A stretch of DNA of 64,000 nucleotides, taken from the NCBI GenBank assembly GCA_021464415.1, contig CM038468.1, positions 33,840,969 to 33,904,968 on the forward strand, given 5' to 3'. Source of the stretch: Lonicera japonica. Lineage: Eukaryota > Streptophyta > Magnoliopsida > Dipsacales > Caprifoliaceae. Positions 20,601-29,751 of the stretch are shown here, one piece after another. Numbering within the stretch: position 1 is the stretch's first letter; every line of letters starts with the position of its first letter. Under the pieces are notes generated by a model that saw only the letters and a list, made by a program, of their open reading frames with translations, made no database searches and was not told the DNA's origin. Made by a program: the position numbers and the translations under genes.

Positions 20601-21562
20601 AAAAGCTTAAGCTGTTAAGTAGTGGACCAACAATGTATATCATAGTCTTCAACATTAACCAATCAAACACATCTTATTTCATCTTCATTTCCCTCTCTGA
20701 TCCTTTAAGGCACGCTTAGTTTTGGTCTACACCCACTTCCAATAATTGAGTCCTTGGAATTATTTTACCTAACACACAGTAGGGTGAGAAGATGGTTTTT
20801 GGATTCAATAAAAAAGAATTTCACTAAAATAAGTTATACCGTGGAAATCGATTCCTTGGAATATTTATGCAATCAAACACGACATAGGTGAAAGATATGG
20901 ATTCTTAGGCGTTTTCTATGGAATAAGAGTGTAATCAAACACACTCTTGCTAGCATCATGGAATTTGAGCTTACAAGTTCTTAGATGGCCTGGAATGCAA
21001 GCACTCCTTACCCACATGATTGTAATGTGCGAATATGCTCAGAGCATTAATGGATAGACAAGTGATCCTTTGCATTATTGCCTTTTTGTACCTGGTGAGT
21101 ATGGTGATACGTAAACTACCTGCTGGTTGATGACAAAGTTGTTTGTTGATTCTTTCAGATGATGTTTTATTCTCAGGTAATAACACTAAAGCAAAAATAA
21201 AATGGTATTTTGCACATATGTGTGAGGGAGGAAAATGAAACTAGTGCCAATTTTCCTCAGTAACGTACAGAGGGAGGAAATGGAAGGAAAATAGGGCGAA
21301 CCTGAGATGTGTTGAAGTTCACAGAACTCCGTTTTTTCTTTTGCAGCAGTAGGAGAGAGAACCAGAGTTTGAGTCTCTCAGATCTCAAGTCAATAAGCTC
21401 GGAACCCAACTCGATTACACGAGGTCCCAAATTGATGACATCATATTTGGCCGTAGATCTCGATCCGGAACCCCAGACCGTAGCTGTAGATCTCGTTCCA
21501 GAACCCCAGTTGGCCGTAGATCTCAATCCAGAATCCTAGTCCGTGGCCATAGATTTTGTTGA
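10517..21562 (+). CDS. Predicted four-exon gene: acidic/coiled-coil protein with Arg-Ser-rich tail
   Basis: I do not recognise the family. Four exons, all in phase 0, can be chained: 10,517-10,522 (Met-Ala, donor GTAAGT), 17,387-17,440 (18 residues), 18,450-18,530 (27 residues) and 21,353-21,562 (69 residues and TGA), about 116 residues in all. Exons 2 and 3 share the motif SExNKxGPS and look like a tandem duplication. Exon 4 has a heptad-like segment (SLRSQVNKLGTQLDYTRSQI), then an Arg/Ser tail with repeated RRSRSGTP/RSRTPVGRR units. RS tails commonly mediate interactions in nuclear RNA processing, but any function here is inference. Intron 1 contains a 5-kb copia element; intron 3 contains a hAT-like element and a TRIM. 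Better preserved relatives of exon 4 lie at 58,408. The open phase-compatible exons argue for a once-real gene. Expression today is uncertain. Confidence 0.5.
10772..10928. repeat. 37-bp perfect direct repeat flanking a G17 run
   Basis: TAATTAGGTTTTCATTTCTT followed by GCCCCAATTCACACAGT occurs at 10,772-10,808 and again at 10,892-10,928, spaced 120 bp apart. Seventeen consecutive G (10,816-10,832) lie between the copies. Confidence 0.9.
11128..11531 (-). repeat. 3' LTR of the copia element
   Basis: 404 bp, paired with 15,787-16,191 and bounded on its outer side by the TTAAG target duplication. Confidence 0.93.
11532..11545 (-). promoter_or_regulatory. Polypurine tract of the copia element
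   Basis: AAGGTGGAGATT on the minus strand directly before the 3' LTR, the expected site for plus-strand priming. Confidence 0.65.
11661..12311 (-). pseudogene. Copia RNase H segment
   Basis: This holds the end of the reverse transcriptase thumb (GSLMYAMVCTRPDIAQAVS) and RNase H (GYVDSDYTGDLDKRRSTTGY, LSTTEAEYIAATEA). The frame is shifted by one relative to the preceding segment. An in-frame TAG at 11,876-11,874 interrupts the usual DNxSAIHLAKN block, after which the frame stays open to 11,661 (VHHGRTKHIDVRFHFIRE). A C-to-T change would explain the TAG, as for the TGA at 13,328. Confidence 0.92.
12308..13327 (-). pseudogene. Copia reverse transcriptase segment
   Basis: This continues in the same frame after the TGA at 13,328. 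It holds the RVT_2 domain with CKWVFAKK, QLDVKTAFLHG and YGLKQSPRQWYKKF blocks and the catalytic YVDD (about residue 230 of this segment). It breaks near 12,320, where a one-base deletion in the VPYAS-type block shifts the frame and leads to TGA at 12,308. Without the stop and shift this would be one continuous pol frame. Confidence 0.92.
13328..15655 (-). pseudogene. Copia gag-protease-integrase segment
   Basis: An open frame of about 775 residues; the first ATG on the minus strand is at 15,655, 116 bp inside the primer site. The N-terminal part is Gag (UBN2-type), with a CCHC zinc knuckle (CYKCKRKGHMKKNC, about residues 239-252). The aspartic protease motif at about 296-302 reads LDSSCS where DSG is expected. 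A G-to-A change from glycine to serine explains it and should disable or weaken the protease. Integrase shows HHCC (H434, H439, C465, C468) and a D-D-E set (D494, D558, E594). The frame ends at an in-frame TGA (13,330-13,328) between integrase and reverse transcriptase. Confidence 0.92.
15771..15783 (-). promoter_or_regulatory. Primer-binding site of the copia element
   Basis: TGGTATCAGAGGC on the minus strand, complementary to the 3' end of plant methionine-initiator tRNA. It primes minus-strand cDNA synthesis. It sits three bases inside the 5' LTR. Confidence 0.85.
15787..16191 (-). repeat. 5' LTR of the copia element
   Basis: 405 bp, reading TGTGAGTTTGGCTCACATTT at its 5' end on the minus strand and ending GGCGCAACA. 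It is nearly identical to 11,128-11,531 apart from about six substitutions and one extra A. Confidence 0.93.
16200..17386 (+). other. Intron sequence with a tandem-duplicated unit
   Basis: From about 16,900 the sequence carries a unit that recurs at 17,620-18,560 and in part at 20,010-21,350. In order it has a CT-rich run, AGGCTGGAAATTTG, TGTGCACTGAC, a GCTCTAAAACAAG block, and a short exon followed by a donor. The longer open frames seen here cross intron-like sequence and are not supported as genes. Confidence 0.5.
17387..17440 (+). CDS. Exon 2 of the predicted coiled-coil/RS gene
   Basis: Acceptor GTAACAACAG and donor GTAATT bracket 54 bp encoding 18 acidic residues (EIEEVDESESNKSGPSNT). 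It is symmetric phase 0. It shares its end (SExNKxGPS) with exon 3, which supports origin by duplication. Confidence 0.5.
17618..17660. repeat. (CT)n microsatellite
   Basis: About 20 CT units ending in a TTAG acceptor-like sequence, part of the duplicated intron unit. Confidence 0.9.
18450..18530 (+). CDS. Exon 3 of the predicted coiled-coil/RS gene
   Basis: Acceptor TAACAGCAG and donor GTAAGT bracket 81 bp encoding 27 residues (EEKAPNFGRTESVVNDSEGN, then KAGPSGP). It is symmetric phase 0 with strong splice signals. It is the longer duplicate of exon 2. Confidence 0.55.
18926..19994. mobile_element. Non-autonomous hAT-type element
   Basis: The terminal inverted repeat CAATGTTTTAAAA is perfect over 13 bp at both ends. 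It is flanked by 8-bp direct repeats TTTTCAGG (18,918-18,925) and TTTTCAAG (19,995-20,002), with one mismatch. The CAATG start fits the hAT consensus YARNG and 8 bp is the hAT target size. Subterminal GAGGCG/CGCCTC repeats (18,946-19,010 and 19,875-19,970) are present. No transposase is encoded. The short open frames at 19,665-19,934 on both strands are not supported. Confidence 0.8.
20321..20654 (-). mobile_element. TRIM element with intact LTRs, primer site and purine tract
   Basis: A 334-bp miniature LTR retrotransposon. LTRs of 74 bp (20,321-20,394 and 20,581-20,654) begin TGTTGAAGA on the minus strand and end in ACA. The minus strand has TGGTATCAGAGC (20,580-20,569) directly next to the 5' LTR, a 12/12 match to the methionine-initiator tRNA primer site, and GTGAGGGGGAG before the 3' LTR. 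The flanks TTAAT and TTAAC look like a target duplication with one change. The 186-bp interior carries GGGTTCGAATCC, a tRNA B-box match. No coding capacity. Confidence 0.9.
20690..21352 (+). repeat. Intron block paralogous to 57,830-58,407
   Basis: About 650 bp align by eye with 57,830-58,407 on the same strand. Shared blocks include TGCAATCAAACACxACATA, TTTTCTATGGAAT, GATGGCCTxGGAxTGCAAxCACTC and TTTTGCACATATG. Each block is followed by a coiled-coil/SR exon. This shows the two exon-4-type loci share ancestry including intron sequence. Confidence 0.75.
21353..21562 (+). CDS. Exon 4 of the predicted gene: coiled coil plus RS repeats
   Basis: Opens at GAG after a TAG acceptor in a T-rich context and stays open for 69 residues to TGA. 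The first third is heptad-like (SLRSQVNKLGTQLDYTRSQI). The rest is basic, with three RRSRS/RSRTPVGRR-type units, like the RS segments of splicing-related proteins. The alternative acceptor three bases earlier would begin with a TAG codon, so 21,353 is preferred. Its paralogue at 58,408-58,602 keeps the coiled coil but only one RSRS unit. Confidence 0.55.
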   Translation, partial: EREPEFESLRSQVNKLGTQLDYTRSQIDDIIFGRRSRSGTPDRSCRSRSRTPVGRRSQSRILVRGHRFC

Positions 21563-21569
21563 GATGCTA

Positions 21570-24551
21570 CACCGTTCGTAAGCGTGATTTATTTTCCTTC
21601 GTGGCTTTGAGCGGTCAAATTCAATTATGAGCATCATTTTATGATACTGACAGCTTCTAAAGTTTCCATTTTTATAATACGCGTGCTTGTATAGTTGCAA
21701 CGCAATTCGGATTGTCCGAATGAGTATTTGACTTCCAATTGCCCCTTAGTCGCATTTCTATCACAAAACTTGCTTTGGGTAACCATTTTTTATTTCGGGT
21801 ATCTTTATGCACATTCAACACTTCTTACATGTCATGTTAGTGATATTACATATGCGTTTATGGTTGAAACGCATTTCGGATATCCGTAATTGAATTCGAT
21901 AGGTTGACAGTGAAAAATCAAGCTTCGGCAAAATGAGTTTTTGGCCAACTTTGAAAGACCATAACTTTGTCATCCGATGTCTAAATGACTTCCCTCTTAT
22001 GCCACTAGTTAGATTTTGATCCATTTTACAACTTTTGTGTTTTGACCGAGACTCAATTCATGCTTTTGGTGGAACAAAATTGTGTGCGAAGTAAGCCAAT
22101 TGGCCAAATTTGATTGTATCAGAACACAACAGTTGAATATATTTTAACAGCTCGCTATTTTTAATGAATTTCTAGCACTAATATATTGGGAATTTGGAAA
22201 AACCACCAAATACAAAAGTTGTAGAGCTCTTAGTTAGCTTTAATTAGAAAAAAAAGGTGCATCAATCGGAATTTCGAGTGAAAAGTTACGCCTAAAATAA
22301 GAACAGTGCATCAGAAAATTTTATCAATCGGGTTTGACCATTTTTGACCCTTTGACTTAATTTTTATTTCATATATACCTTAAAATCCCCAAATATGGAG
22401 CATTATCAATACATCACCAATTTAGAACCCTAGAATGAGGATGTGTGGAGATTTTGGGGAGATTTAAGAGGGTTTTTACCTTAGGTTCAAGATTGAGCAA
22501 GAATCACCATTGTTCTTCATCTCCATCATCTTCTTCATCTTATTCACCTTGAGGAGCTTAAGGATTCTTGGAGTAATGTAAATTCCAACCATTTAGATCA
22601 TCATCAATCTTCTCAAACTTGTGTTAAAGCTTCAAATTGAGGTGGGAACACTATAATTGAACTTATTTTTCAAAGTATTGCTTGTTGCATGTTCTTATTA
22701 CTAGTAAACTGGAGATTTTGGTATGGATATTGATTGGCTTGCATGCACGGGTGTGAGGTTACAATTTATGATTTCTTTTGATGTATAAACACTTAATACA
22801 ACCTCAATTTCATAATAAAGCCAAAATCCCCACTTGCATGTTATAGTTTTACATACTTGGACCTAAAACCCACCATAGCATAAATAGTTTCGTAACACTA
22901 ATTGTACACTATTATAGACGGATTTGATGTGGGTTTTAAGATGGGAATGGTTTCCAAAAACATGTATATGAATATCATATGGATATTATGCATGATTGAT
23001 ATAAAACGGCCTAAATCCACACTTTTGTAAATTACAGATATATGCCTATATGCTTGTAAAAAGTAACAATTGTGGGTTTATCTTGTAAATTGGGTACTAG
23101 GACTTATAAAACGATATTTCTTGTGATTTGATTTAGATATCATATGGTGATGACATATTTGACACAAAACGCTAATGGTTAGCTTACTACTTTTTTTTGT
23201 AAAGTATGGAGCTTTACTACTATTTCACAATTTGATGGGATTTCTAAACCTATGGAAGGTTGTTACATTTTTCCTATGGATGAGATTATTACAAGTTTTT
23301 ATATCTCATTATGATTTTGAGATTTATCCAGGACTTTCCATTTATCAGGCACTATTGTTATACCAGTTGGATATGATACTTTAGTTTCTTAAATGTGATT
23401 ATTGTTATACATTAGCCTGTCTCAGGCTTGTCATTAGGTGTCCTATGGGAGGACTTGGCTAGGGGCCAGACTATGCACAGTAGAGAATTATACCTAGTTG
23501 ACCTATTACGTCTTATGGGAGGATTTGACTATGGCAATCATATTATTATTGTTCTTGTAGAAGGAACGTAACTAAGAGAAGTTCGAACTACCGGTTACAT
23601 TGTTGTTCCGTTGGAAGAAACGTAACCAGGATAAGCTACTAGTTACAGATGTCCTGTGGATGGACAAAGCAGTAAGTATCATACGGTGATATATAACTAG
23701 TGCCTACTTTTGACATGAATATACCTTGGTGGTATTTCCTTCCATACACAATTTTGATTATTCAAATTCATTTATCCATTGGGTTAGGATAGCACTTGAT
23801 GTGCATTGTACTTACTATATTTTCATGGCAATTGAGATAAGTACTACTTATATGTATATGGTATACATATGGCTTATTTATTATTTTGTTATGGCACGTT
23901 GCATGTGTATTACTATGTATACTTTTATATTAAAACCCTATAGTCCCCACTTAGCTCGTGTTTGGCTCACTCCTATTTTTCAAACCAATTTTACAAGTTA
24001 TACTCATTGGATGGCGCATGTATTATATCTAGTTGCCTCTGATGACTTAGATACTTAGTAGTTGTCCACGGTTTGACAACTTAGTTTGCATGGACTTAGT
24101 AATTTGTCTTATATATTTAATTTGAGTTGTATTGTATCAAGTTAAAGAATTTCTTTGAATTTTATAATCAAGTTGTATTCGGAGTTTTAAATAAGTTGTA
24201 CAAATTAATTGACTACTTTACTAAAACGTGGTTGGACTACGGATGAATTTTCTTTAATTATTGTGTTTGTTTGAGAAATGATTTGATGAGTATCGTTTAA
24301 ATATATTTTGGTTATTCGTAAAACATAGGGACCGTGTCAAATTTTTGTAAAAATGTAAGATACACTTTCTTTTGTTTATATATATATATATATATATATT
24401 TTTCTACTCATAACATTTTAAAAATGAGTAATACATGAAAATATTTTTTTAAAATTATAAATTTTACACCACAACTACCGTTGTGAGCGACGGCATCTGT
24501 GATTAACCGGGTCTCGGGGATTGAAATCCCATAATGAGATTTGGGGTGTCA
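21570..24551 (+). mobile_element. Probable large LTR fragment, Ty3/gypsy-like
   Basis: A non-coding stretch of about 3 kb ends in GAGATTTGGGGTGTCA, a style of ending common in chromovirus LTRs. Internal phrases such as GTGAAAAGTTACGCCTAAAA and the leader-like ATCACCATTGTTCTTCATCT are also LTR-like. Neither a matching second LTR nor a target duplication was found, so the boundaries and family are tentative. No gag or pol frame is present. Confidence 0.35.
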
Positions 24552-24559
24552 AAACCAGT

Positions 24560-25160
24560 GATCTAAAGAAATGGGGATTGAGATAGGGAAATTTAGAGGA
24601 AAAAGAGAGTAAAAAAAACAGTTTAGCTATGTAAATTGGCCATTGACAAGGATGAAGTGTGGATTTGGGAAGAATTCGAGTAGTGGTTTAAGCCGGAGGG
24701 AGTAGCTTTGAGGGCTCATGGCAAGAGATTTAAGAAAGAGGAGGGTTTAAGTGAAGATATAATGAATGTAATGAAAGAAGAAGGGAATTTTTATTTTTAT
24801 TTTTATTTTCAAATAGAAAAAAGATGGGAAATCGAATACATAGAAATTGAAGGCATCCGGTAAAAGGGATGGTCTCTACAAATATATTGAATGTAAAATT
24901 AAAATTTTAAGGATCGCATGTGTAAGTACTTGAAAAGATGAGAATGGTTTGTATAAATAATTTCAGTTTTTTGTTAGTTGATTTAACGGACTCTAACCGA
25001 TGTACCCGATATGATTGACAACATTTCAGTTTCACCTACTCCGACTTGGGAGATATTCCATATTTGAGTTTCACTAATGAAAGTTTGGAGAGCCACGTTC
25101 ATGTATTACAAAAGTTTCTTTTGTATTTGATTGGTATCATATCTTGTATAAGAAGTGCGT
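24560..25160. other. Non-coding stretch between LTR-like DNA and duplicated block A
   Basis: Contains tandem TTTTTATTTTTATTTTTATTTTC near 24,787-24,812 and no recognisable gene. The 80-codon open frame at 25,046-25,288 has no identifiable motif and overlaps a repeated segment, so it is not called. Confidence 0.4.
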
Positions 25161-25199
25161 ATAAAATTATAGCAGGTTTAGAACAACTCAATGGTGTAA

Positions 25200-27411
25200 A
25201 CCCTAAAATACTTTATACAGTGTACAATTTTGATTTGCAGCAAAATTGGTCAATTGTTATAAAGGACATTCTTAATTATGAGCAATGAACAATGAGTAAC
25301 AAATATATAAGATCAAAGAACCGTGGCATGCATGTTGGGTGTATTTTTTTTTCTTTTTTTTTTGTGTTGGTTGGTTGGGGGGGGGGGGGGGGAGATTATG
25401 GATTGGGGTGAGCTTGCTAGGTATTTTAAAATTTGAGTACATAATAATAGTGTTATTTGTTATGTATAAAAATGTTACATTTTATTAAGTAAAATTTAAG
25501 TGGATACTATTTACACACTATAAATTATTTTGTTTCACTCCCATCTACAAAATATACTACTTTTTTTGTATTTGCACACAACACTTTATACATAAAACAC
25601 ATAAATAAATAAATAAAAACCTCAAGTGCAAACCAACAGCAACCCCTCCAACCACCAACCACCACAACCACTGGCACCATCGCCATTGCTAGTATTCTAG
25701 CAAACCCCCATACTCCTGCCACCCATTATGGCTCTCAATTAATCAAACCTAATGTCCCATCTTCTCTCCCTAGAAACACTTCGCAGATGTGTTATACACA
25801 CACACGCATATATACATAGATTAAGGGAAAAAAATACAGTGTTGGTGTATCTTGTCGACTGCCCCCAACTAAAATGGATATATAAAAATGGTGATAAAGA
25901 CTTACTCAGTCCATTTCAAGCGAATAGTGCTTTTGGGTTATTTCAACAAATTATAAGTCTAAATATATATTTATTGATAAATAACACATAAGATAATTTT
26001 TAGGTTATGCGCAATGTCAAGTTTGCAGTCCTTATTTTTTAAAATATTATTATGTATTGGGGTATATTTGACATTGCTTTATAATTACACTAGTGAAATA
26101 TAAAAATAAAGTTGTCTAAAAATAAAAACAGATCATGCAAAACAAATTTGATCAAAAATTTTTAGATTACAAAGTTAAGTTTGCACAAAACACAATTTTG
26201 TACAGAGTTAAGTTCACACAAAACACAATTGATAAATAAGGAGTTACGCTAATAGATTAAAAAATAAGCTCTTATTTTTTTAAAAAAATATTATTTCCTG
26301 TAATTTTTTTTTCAAAAAATATTCTTAATTATAGAGGGAATTTTTACCCGATTCCGGTTAAAATAAACACAACTACTGGGTTTGACCCACCGGTGTAGTT
26401 CAGCTCCACAGTTAGACTTGTGTCCCAAAAGTTAAGGGGGAATATATAGCATACAAGAATACAAAGTCATGATAAGAGCAATAATAAACAATATTAATTA
26501 ATCGAGTAAAATTAATAATTAACACCGTCTCAAAGGGCATTAGATATGCCAACACAATTTTATCATTTGAATAATGGCTTTAAGCCACATTGTATAATCG
26601 GCAAAAAGCCTTTATTTCAATGCCAATAAGGCATATAATTTAATTGGCACAAAATCGCTTATCAAATCACTAGTAATATATATCGTATGTACACAAAATT
26701 AATGTATTTTTCATAACAAGTGAATATACAATAATTTATATCGTCTCTTAATTTAAATATCACTCAACAAAATTCCCTTCCCACAAATTCACTACATGTA
26801 TCGCCAGAAAACATACACAATAAATTATTTTACATAAATCTCAAAACCATCGTCACGGTAAAAGCATACACATTAAATTTATTATACTTAATTCCAATTA
26901 AATAGTATTTCAAAAAAGAAATTGTTTTTATACTATGTGAATGAGTATCACATGCAACAATACCATGTTTGTTTCGAGTTTTTGTTCGTTTCTAAAATTT
27001 AAAATAACATTTTCATATAGAAAGTTTGAACTTCATCAATTTATAATTTAACCTCTTAACATGAATTATAAGAAAATTCTGGTGTGAATTATATATACTA
27101 TTTTAGATTTCATAAATAAAGCCAAACGAGCACCTAAGATGAATGTTTTGCAACAATTGGACTAGTGTCACTACAGTATTGTTGTTCTAACTTTAACAAA
27201 ATTTTATTTTGCTATAGCTTTTGTCCTTTATTCCTTTATCTTCAAACCATATATGTATACAAACTGCATCATTCAATCTATTATCCAAGGCAATTTATTA
27301 TAAGGTATAGTTATTAGCACATCAAATAATATACTTTGGCACTCAAAATGAGTCACAAGTATCCGCAAACATTACAAAAGGTCAATGGAAAGTGTCCCTA
27401 AATATTAAAAC
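25200..27411. repeat. Duplicated block A, upper part (paralogous to 51,560-53,165)
   Basis: Stretches at 25,205-25,320, 25,500-25,640 and 27,240-27,411 match 51,565-51,820, 51,835-51,985 and 53,025-53,165 in the same order. Shared words include GATTTGCAGCAAAATTGGTC, TTTCACTCCCATCT and ATACAAACTGCATCATT. Block A has extra DNA between matches. A G16 run sits at 25,377-25,392. Confidence 0.7.
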
Positions 27412-29137
27412 TAGGATTTAGCCCCTAGTTTTAAAACATATTAGTGGTTAGGACCACCTAGTTTTTTAAATTAGGGGTACATCCTTAGATTGACCATTTG
27501 ACTTAGGGTTTCCTTTAATACGATTTGTCAAATATGGAGGGCATAGTGAAAATAACCATTTTGCCCTTTAGTTGGGTTTTAGAAAGTTTTAGGACTTGCT
27601 TAATTTTAGGACTCATAAGTTGAGATTGTATATTTTAATTTGAAAAAAGAAAACATGATTATGGATTTCGTGAGTTTAATAATTTAATTAAATTAAGCAA
27701 GAATTAAAATTCAAATGTTACTTTCTATAATAACATAATTAAACTGTGATTTTGAATTTCAAATTGAAAAAGGAAAACATAATTGTTGATTTAGTGAGTA
27801 TAATAATTTAATTTAATTAAGTACGAATTAAATTAAACAAAATGACCAACTAAGGTTCTTCCTCCTGATCCACCGCAATGCCATAGTTCCACATCATCGT
27901 CATCTTCAACTTCATCGACGTCAACTTATTCGTTATCATCACTCCCATCTCCATTCTCATATGTATTCTCAGACTCATATTTAGCATTATCCTCTATGTC
28001 AACATCTACGTTTCTCGTTTGGGATGTGATCTACGTCATTCTCGACGCCAAAAGGTGCAGTGATTATGTTTGTTCATTCATCTTTTGGCGCTTGCTCGGT
28101 TCTAGAATAGTGGGCGGAGAGTATGATCTCTTAATAGACCGTTATTGTTAGACATACCTTTGTACCCGTTGTTATCAATAATTGATTATGGATGTAACTG
28201 TTTGAATTTAGTGGGTTGGAGCGTTCTTGGCAAAAATGCAAGTTTATAGCACATAATCCATTTAAAGTTGCAGCTGGTTTCCAAGGGTCGTGATTATTAA
28301 TCTTCCAACGCAAAGAAACACAAGTAATGAGACGCAATAACTGTTTGGTGATATCAAAATAGTTATTCTATTCTGAAAGACAATCGGCATGCTTCAAGGT
28401 AATAATACACACCTGTTCAATGTCCCATTTAAATGTTTCATATTTTTATTTTAAAGTTTAAAAAAGCTAGTTTTTATGTTGGCGAAATACACATGCCGCA
28501 ATCCAAACAGATACACAGTGTATGCGTGTTGTGTTTTGTTTACTAAATATCTTTCATTTGTAAAAAATAATGTAACATTTTATGCCAAATAATAGTTTTT
28601 TTTTAAATGGTTATTATATGTTTTATATTGTTTGTATATATTTGTTTTTTTTTTTTAATATAACTGTAATATGAAACTATATATAGATGCATGATTTTTT
28701 TCAACAACAGATACGTAATATGTACATGTTTGAAGTTCATATAATAATACACATGAAATTATTATATTTTAATGTGATCTATCTGTTATAAGTTAAAAAA
28801 TCATGTTTGATATTGCATAACTAAACTTAAATGTTTACCTGTTTTTTCCTATCTAATTAAATACAAGTTTTAATTTATTTATTTTTTTCTATATTAATTC
28901 ATCCGAAATCTGAATTTGAATTAAGGAAAGATAAGAAAAATCAAACTGCAATCTTTCCCTCTCGTAATTTTAGCAATTAGGTAATTTGATTGAAAGGGGT
29001 ATTTTGGCCATGTTATATTAGCATTTATGGAAATGTTTATTATATTTAAGTTAACAGGGATTAACTACTAATTTCAGTAACCTAGTAGTCCTTAGTACTA
29101 ATTAACATGATAAATAGGGGCTTACAACTAATTGCCT
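27412..29137 (-). mobile_element. Decayed Mutator-like (MULE) element
   Basis: The two ends form long imperfect inverted repeats of roughly 60 bp. The left end reads TTAGCCCCTAGTTTTAAAAC and TTAGGACCACCTAG; the complement of the right end reads TAAGCCCCTATTTATCATGT and TAAGGACTACTAGG. Long terminal inverted repeats are typical of MULEs. The minus strand near 27,870-28,000 keeps an acidic stretch (DVDEVEDDDDVELWHCGG) like the N-terminal region of some MuDR transposases, but it is interrupted. The insertion splits duplicated block A, with loss of about 250 bp relative to the other copies. Confidence 0.5.
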
Positions 29138-29751
29138 CGAGTCTAGTTTTGCGATAACATGGGCACCATTAAATTTGAAAATGACGTTGTGAAATTAAAA
29201 AAATATATATACATAGCAGAAGGTTATAAAATGGAAAAATCTTGGTTAAGTAAGCAATAAACAATCAATATAGAGAAAAAAACACTCACAATTTTATTCA
29301 ATAGTAGTCTACCTTAATGATTACAAAGAAACTCCCTTATAGGTTAAGAGATTTGCAAGTAAGAAATAAATTCAAAATAACTCCCAACAAAAAACTTCAC
29401 AAGGAACTTGGGATAATAATGCCGAATATGACCAATGCCAAATCGATCTAATGTACCTTCATAACTCAGCTTATTAGCAAATTCAAACATGCCATCAATA
29501 GTAATTTCACAGATTTGGAGCCTAAATGAAAGATTTTGGCCGAAAAATAGTGTCCATTGAGGATGACATGAATTCTCTCGGCTGTTTTGTGTCAAACTAG
29601 TGTGGTCCATGTGATTCAGTCTTTCAACGGTTCAGTGTAGCCAACAAATAGCCTTCTGCTACCTGTTCCCAAAAAAAATTGAAAAATTGATGACGTGAAA
29701 AAAATTTACAAAAACTAGTTCATAAGATTTCTAAATAAGAAAAGTACCTGG
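29138..29751 (-). pseudogene. 3' flank and terminal non-coding exon of a lost NLR gene (copy A)
   Basis: Aligns with the downstream region of the NLR at 32,380-33,030 and with 53,425-54,025. An acceptor (GGGAACAG) precedes GTAGCAGAAGGCTATTTGTT. Then come the blocks AGAGAATTCATGTCA and GGCATGTTTGAATTTGCTAA, and TGATTACAAAGAAACxC further on. The 88-codon open frame at 29,344-29,610 falls in this exon. No frame is conserved across the three copies, so it is treated as untranslated. The LRR part upstream is missing. Confidence 0.65.

Noticed and set aside
23726..24058. 110-codon plus-strand frame
   Set aside because: It lies in LTR-like DNA and shows no motif. It is probably chance in AT-rich sequence.
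25046..25288. 80-codon plus-strand frame
   Set aside because: No recognisable motif. Part of it recurs at 51,565-51,640 without the frame being kept.
29344..29610. 88-codon minus-strand frame in the NLR flank copy
   Set aside because: The matching regions at 32.6-32.9 and 53.7-53.95 kb are not open in this frame, so it is treated as an untranslated exon.
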